This document shows, piece by piece, positions 56,251 to 59,372 of a DNA stretch of 59,372 nucleotides. Position numbers and translations under genes: made by a program. Source of the DNA: Caldilineaceae bacterium (GTDB lineage: Bacteria; Chloroflexota; Anaerolineae; Caldilineales; Caldilineaceae). The stretch is taken from NCBI GenBank assembly GCA_026989655.1, contig JALSIX010000091.1:1-59372 (forward strand), written 5' to 3'. The notes under the pieces are model-generated. The model saw only the letters and a list, made by a program, of their open reading frames with translations, did no database searches and was not told the origin of the DNA. Numbering within the stretch: position 1 is the stretch's first letter; each line of letters opens with the position of its first letter.

Positions 56251-56271
56251 AGGCTACCGGACCCAACTGTC

Positions 56272-56307
56272 CGAGGACGCCGCAGCTCCACGGCTGCGGC
56301 GTCCTCG
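56272..56307. terminator. Strong hairpin between the small transcript and the SDR gene
   Basis: The arms 56272-56285 and 56294-56307 pair perfectly over 14 bp with an 8-base loop. It ends 3 bases before the stop codon of the minus-strand SDR gene, so it can serve both directions. Confidence 0.75.
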
Positions 56308-56310
56308 CGT

Positions 56311-57072
56311 CTATCCCTGGGCCGTCGAGGCCTGGGGCGCGGCGCTGCGGGCCCGGGCCAGGGCGAAGGCATCGTCCTGGGGTTCGTAGCCCAGGATCTC
56401 CCGGGTGTCGCTGATGTCCAGCCGCTTGTAGCGGTTGTCCGAGAGGCCGTGGAAGATGCCGAACCGGACCGAGTCGGGGGCCTCGATGCTGGCCACCATC
56501 AGGCGCACACAGTCCTCCATGGTGAGGATGATGTCGATGTAGGGGTGTTCCAGGTCGATCATCTCCGAATCCCGGGGCTGGACCGCGCCGAAACGCAGGC
56601 AGTGGACCGAGACCCCTCGGCGGTCCGCGTAGAGGCGGGCCAGGGCCTCTCCCCAACACTTGGTGGCCCCGTAGAGGTTGATGGGGCGAACCGGCATCCC
56701 CGTGTGGACCTGGACGTCCTTCGGATAGCCGAAGACCGCGTTGATGCTGCTGGCGTAGACGATGCGGCGCACCCCGGCCTGGGCCGCGGCCTCGAAGACG
56801 TTGTAGGTGCCGATGATGTTGGCCGGCAACAGCCGCTCCCAGGGCGCGTACATGCTGGGGTCTGCTGCCAGATGGATGACCGTGTCCATGCCCTGGCACA
56901 GGGGCTGGACGGCCTCGGGATCGCTGATGTCCGCGGGGATGAAGGGGTGCCCGAAGGTGTCCTTGGGTTCCTGGCGGTCGGTCAAGGTGAAGGCATAGCG
57001 CTCCGCGGTGGAGGCCAGGAAGAACTGACCGATGCGGCCAGCCGCTCCGGTGAGCAGGACCTTGCGTTTCAT
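56311..57072 (-). CDS. NAD-dependent epimerase/dehydratase family protein, uronate-dehydrogenase-like
   Basis: This 253-residue extended short-chain dehydrogenase has a Rossmann motif TGAAGRIGQ near the N-terminus, the acidic NAD-selecting strand end TLTDRQ, the active-site Ser in YASSINAVFGY, and YGATK (Tyr and Lys of YxxxK). The short length and the segment HLAADPSMYAPWERLLPANIIGTYNVFEAA resemble uronate dehydrogenases, which oxidise galacturonate or glucuronate to aldaric acid lactones. It is divergent from a sugar-acid dehydratase gene, consistent with a shared oxidative sugar pathway. Substrate assignment is inference. Confidence 0.82.
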   Translation of the reverse strand: MKRKVLLTGAAGRIGQFFLASTAERYAFTLTDRQEPKDTFGHPFIPADISDPEAVQPLCQGMDTVIHLAADPSMYAPWERLLPANIIGTYNVFEAAAQAGVRRIVYASSINAVFGYPKDVQVHTGMPVRPINLYGATKCWGEALARLYADRRGVSVHCLRFGAVQPRDSEMIDLEHPYIDIILTMEDCVRLMVASIEAPDSVRFGIFHGLSDNRYKRLDISDTREILGYEPQDDAFALARARSAAPQASTAQG

Positions 57073-57440
57073 GGGGACATACCTCCTGGTGTGCGGGCAG
57101 GTCGGTCTCAGAGGCGCTCCCCGATCATAGCCTGGACCGGCTCCGGGGTCAAAGTGTTGCCGAGGCAGGGGATAGAACGCGCCTCACCGGTCGGCTGTTC
57201 CCGTGCCCCTCTGTTCGAGGTCCCGCGACGCGCCCCAGCATTCGGCCCCGGGGAAGGCCTGGCACCGTATCCGGAGGCTGGACGGGGCAGGCTGTGGTAT
57301 GATCGGAGTGCTGTCCCGATTCCCCCGTGGAGAGGGCCGTCGAGGGTGCCAGTCCTCCGGCGTCCGGGCCAACAGCAGGCGCTCACCGGCCGATCCGCGG
57401 TCAGGTCGGCCCTCTCGCTCCACGCTCTTGGAGGTCTGCC
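57073..57440. other. Divergent regulatory region between the SDR and dehydratase genes
   Basis: 368 bases with no credible gene. It holds the minus-strand promoter at 57124-57152 and a plus-strand TATGAT at 57298-57303 that may be a -10 for the dehydratase, although no good -35 is seen before it. No clear palindromic operator was found. Confidence 0.5.
57124..57152 (-). promoter_or_regulatory. Sigma-70 promoter of the SDR gene
   Basis: On the minus strand TTGACC (57152-57147) is followed after exactly 17 bases by TATGAT (57129-57124). The start would be near 57117, about 45 bases before the ATG. Confidence 0.8.
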
Positions 57441-59372
57441 ATGTCCGATCCCGTCGGTTTCATCCCCATCGACAGCCCGGATCCTGCCACCTACCGGGTG
57501 ATCACCCGGGCGCCAGGCCCTGCAGGGCGGCTTCCCCTGGACCCCGACCTGCTGCGCCACGCGCCCAGCGGCGATCTCTTCGGGTGGAGCCAAGACGTGG
57601 GAATGGGGTGGGATCCTCGTCGGCTGCGGCGGAAGGCGTTCCTGATCCTGAGCACCCTGGGCGGCGTCCGCCAGGAGGACGGGACCCCGGTGGCCCTGGG
57701 CTACCACATCGGCCACTGGGAGGTGGGGTTGCTCGTGCGGGCGGCTGCGGAGGCCTTCACCGAGCTGGACACCGTCCCCTTCGCGGGCCACGTCACGGAT
57801 CCCTGCGATGGCCGCACCCAGGGCACGCCCGGCATGATGGATTCCCTGCCCTACCGCAACGACGCGGCCTTGGTCCTGCGGCGGCTGATCCGCTCTCTGC
57901 CCACTCGGCAGGGGGTCATGGGGGTGGCTACCTGTGACAAGGGGCTCCCGGCCATGTTGATGGCCCTGGCCGCGCAGCGTCACCTGCCCGTGATCCTGGT
58001 GCCCGGCGGGGTCACCTTGCCGCCCGAGGCCGGTGAGGACGCGGGCAAGGTCCAGACCATCGGTGCCCGTTTCGCCCACGGGGAGATCACGGTGGAGGAG
58101 GCCGCGGAGCTGGGCTGTCGAGCCTGTGCCACGCCGGGGGGCGGGTGCCAGTTCCTGGGCACCGCGGCCACGTCCCAGGTGGTGGCCGAGGCCCTGGGCC
58201 TCACCCTGGTCCACGCGGCCCTGGCCCCTTCAGGCCAGCCCATCTGGCTGGAGATGGCCCGGCGCTCGGCCCAGGCCCTGGTGGCTCTGGAGGCCCAAGG
58301 CCTCACAGCCCAGGCCATCCTGACCCCGGAGGCCCTCCACAACGCCATGGTGGTTCACGCGGCCTTTGGCGGCAGCACCAATCTGCTCCTCCACCTGCCC
58401 GCGGTGGCCCACGCCGCGGGGCTGCCCCGTCCCACCGTGGAGGACTGGCACCGGGTCAATCGGGCGGTGCCCCGCCTGGTGGACGTGCTGCCCAACGGGC
58501 CGGTGGGCCATCCCACGGTGCGGGTCTTCCTGGCCGGTGGCGTGCCCGAGGTGATGTGCCATCTGCGGGATCTGGGCCTGCTCCACCTGGATGTCTGGAC
58601 GGTCCACGGGGCTCGGCTGGGCGATCTGCTGGAGGCCTGGGAGCGGAGCGAGCGCCGTCGTCGCCTCCGGGAGCGGCTCTTCCAGCAGGATCGGGTGGAT
58701 CCCGATGAGGTGATCTTCTCGCCGGCCCGCGCCCGCGACCGGGGCCTGACCAGCACGGTGACCTTTCCCCGGGGCAACCTGGCGCCTGAGGGCTCGGTGA
58801 TCAAGAGCACGGCCCTCGCCCCGGAGCTCTTGGGTCCGGACGGTGTCTACCGCAAGGAGGGGCCGGCCCGTGTGTTCACCAGCGAGCGGGAGGCCATTGC
58901 CGCGGTGAAGGGCAACCATCCCCGGCCCATCCGACCCGGGGACGTGATCGTGCTCATGGGGCGCGGACCGCTGGGCTGTGGGATGGAGGAGACCTATCAG
59001 CTCACCTCTGCGCTCCGCTACCTGCCCTGGGGCGGCCAGGTGGCCCTGGTGACCGATGCCCGCTTCAGCGGGGTGAGCACAGGGCCCTGTATCGGCCACG
59101 TGGGCCCCGAGGCCTTGGCCGGCGGCCCTATCGGTCGAGTTCGGGAAGGAGATCGCATCCGGATCTGGGTGGACACGGTGAAGTTGGAGGGTTCCGTGGA
59201 CCTGGTGGGCCATGGCGGTCGGCGCTACAGTGCCGAGGAGGGCGCCCGGGTCCTGGCCCATCGGGAACCCCATCCGGATCTCCGGCCGGATCCGGGCCTG
59301 CCGGACGACACCCGGCTGTGGGCGGCTCTCCAGGCGGTGAGCGGCGGCACCTGGGGCGGCTGTGTCTACGAC
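57441..59372 (+). CDS. IlvD/Edd-family sugar-acid dehydratase, YjhG/YagF-like (3' end outside window)
   Basis: The frame runs 644 codons from an ATG (GGAGG 6 bases upstream) to the window edge without a stop. Three Cys expected to hold an iron-sulfur cluster are visible: Cys122 in [10 protein letters not shown], Cys165 in [10 protein letters not shown] and Cys236 in TPGGGC. The C-terminal part has [19 protein letters not shown] and [22 protein letters not shown]. YjhG-type enzymes (about 655 residues) dehydrate D-xylonate and related aldonates to 2-keto-3-deoxy acids. The divergent dehydrogenase fits oxidation of a sugar to its acid. The exact aldonate is not determined. Confidence 0.92.
   Translation, partial: MSDPVGFIPIDSPDPATYRVITRAPGPAGRLPLDPDLLRHAPSGDLFGWSQDVGMGWDPRRLRRKAFLILSTLGGVRQEDGTPVALGYHIGHWEVGLLVRAAAEAFTELDTVPFAGHVTDPCDGRTQGTPGMMDSLPYRNDAALVLRRLIRSLPTRQGVMGVATCDKGLPAMLMALAAQRHLPVILVPGGVTLPPEAGEDAGKVQTIGARFAHGEITVEEAAELGCRACATPGGGCQFLGTAATSQVVAEALGLTLVHAALAPSGQPIWLEMARRSAQALVALEAQGLTAQAILTPEALHNAMVVHAAFGGSTNLLLHLPAVAHAAGLPRPTVEDWHRVNRAVPRLVDVLPNGPVGHPTVRVFLAGGVPEVMCHLRDLGLLHLDVWTVHGARLGDLLEAWERSERRRRLRERLFQQDRVDPDEVIFSPARARDRGLTSTVTFPRGNLAPEGSVIKSTALAPELLGPDGVYRKEGPARVFTSEREAIAAVKGNHPRPIRPGDVIVLMGRGPLGCGMEETYQLTSALRYLPWGGQVALVTDARFSGVSTGPCIGHVGPEALAGGPIGRVREGDRIRIWVDTVKLEGSVDLVGHGGRRYSAEEGARVLAHREPHPDLRPDPGLPDDTRLWAALQAVSGGTWGGCVYD

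Larger units (their letters stand above)
56097..56307 (+). ncRNA. Putative small structured RNA of about 210 bases with Shine-Dalgarno and anti-Shine-Dalgarno segments
   Basis: The unit has its own promoter and terminator and does not run into a downstream gene on its strand. Visible structure, in order: a 9-bp stem 56108-56116/56144-56152 enclosing 56119-56123/56131-56135; a 12-base match to the 16S rRNA 3' end (AAAGGAGGTGAT, 56177-56188); a perfect 12-bp stem 56214-56225/56253-56264 enclosing 56233-56238/56241-56246; and the terminator stem. ATCACCTC (56226-56233) is complementary to GAGGTGAT (56181-56188), so it could mask the ribosome site. It could be a regulatory RNA, a leader-peptide mRNA or both. 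No known RNA family was recognised. Confidence 0.55.

Overview
The window is high-GC DNA with dense, mostly co-oriented operons. It looks like a chromosomal segment from a flagellated, monoderm-type bacterium. A member of the Chloroflexota (Anaerolineae/Caldilineae-like) is my best guess. This rests on several traits: solute-binding lipoproteins with Ala/Pro/Glu-rich spacers, a lipoprotein sortase, a DUF5107-type protein, and a flagellar set in which no L-ring or P-ring gene (flgH, flgI) is visible. The assignment is inferred from style and was not proven by any search.

Region 1 (about 1-31100) is a flagellar locus. It opens with the end of flgN, then flgK and flgL. The minus-strand group fliS-fliD-sortase follows. 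Next is a plus-strand glycosylation operon (methyltransferase, neuA, neuB, an unknown protein, a Maf-type transferase) that probably decorates flagellin with a nonulosonic (sialic-like) acid. Flagellin itself (fliC) follows on the minus strand with its own terminator. A long basal-body/hook operon then runs flgC-fliE-fliF-fliG-fliH-fliI-fliJ-transglycosylase-flgB-fliK-flgD-flgE. It is headed by an unexpected clan-A glycoside-hydrolase-like protein that sits where flgB usually lies. A second, paralogous TIM-barrel protein fused to a DUF5107-like region, and an SH3b/beta-propeller protein, close the region.

Region 2 (31169-38806, minus strand) is a LacI-regulated sugar operon: repressor, a beta-phosphoglucomutase/GH65 phosphorylase fusion, solute-binding lipoprotein and two permeases. 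A strong promoter overlaps a symmetrical double operator. A DEAD-box helicase and a GT39-type membrane glycosyltransferase follow (38935-41781).

Region 3 (42097-50273, minus strand) is a seven-gene operon led by a ROK regulator: BadF-type sugar kinase, COG2159-type amidohydrolase, solute-binding lipoprotein, two permeases and an argininosuccinate-lyase-like enzyme. It is probably a catabolic route for a nitrogen-containing sugar derivative. Neither transport cluster encodes its own ATPase, so a shared ATPase elsewhere is likely.

Region 4 (50303-55965, plus strand) holds an ECF sigma factor with a long structured leader, an RskA-like anti-sigma factor, and a MoxR-DUF58-DUF4129 module.

Region 5 (56062-56307) is a short independent transcription unit. 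It has a consensus promoter, several hairpins, an 18-codon Arg-rich reading frame behind an unusually long Shine-Dalgarno sequence, a matching anti-Shine-Dalgarno segment, and a final strong hairpin. I consider this and the flagellar glycosidase-like proteins the most novel items here.

Region 6 (56311-59372) has a divergent pair: a uronate-dehydrogenase-like SDR and an IlvD/YjhG-type sugar-acid dehydratase that runs off the window end. No tRNA, rRNA, CRISPR or insertion sequence was recognised.
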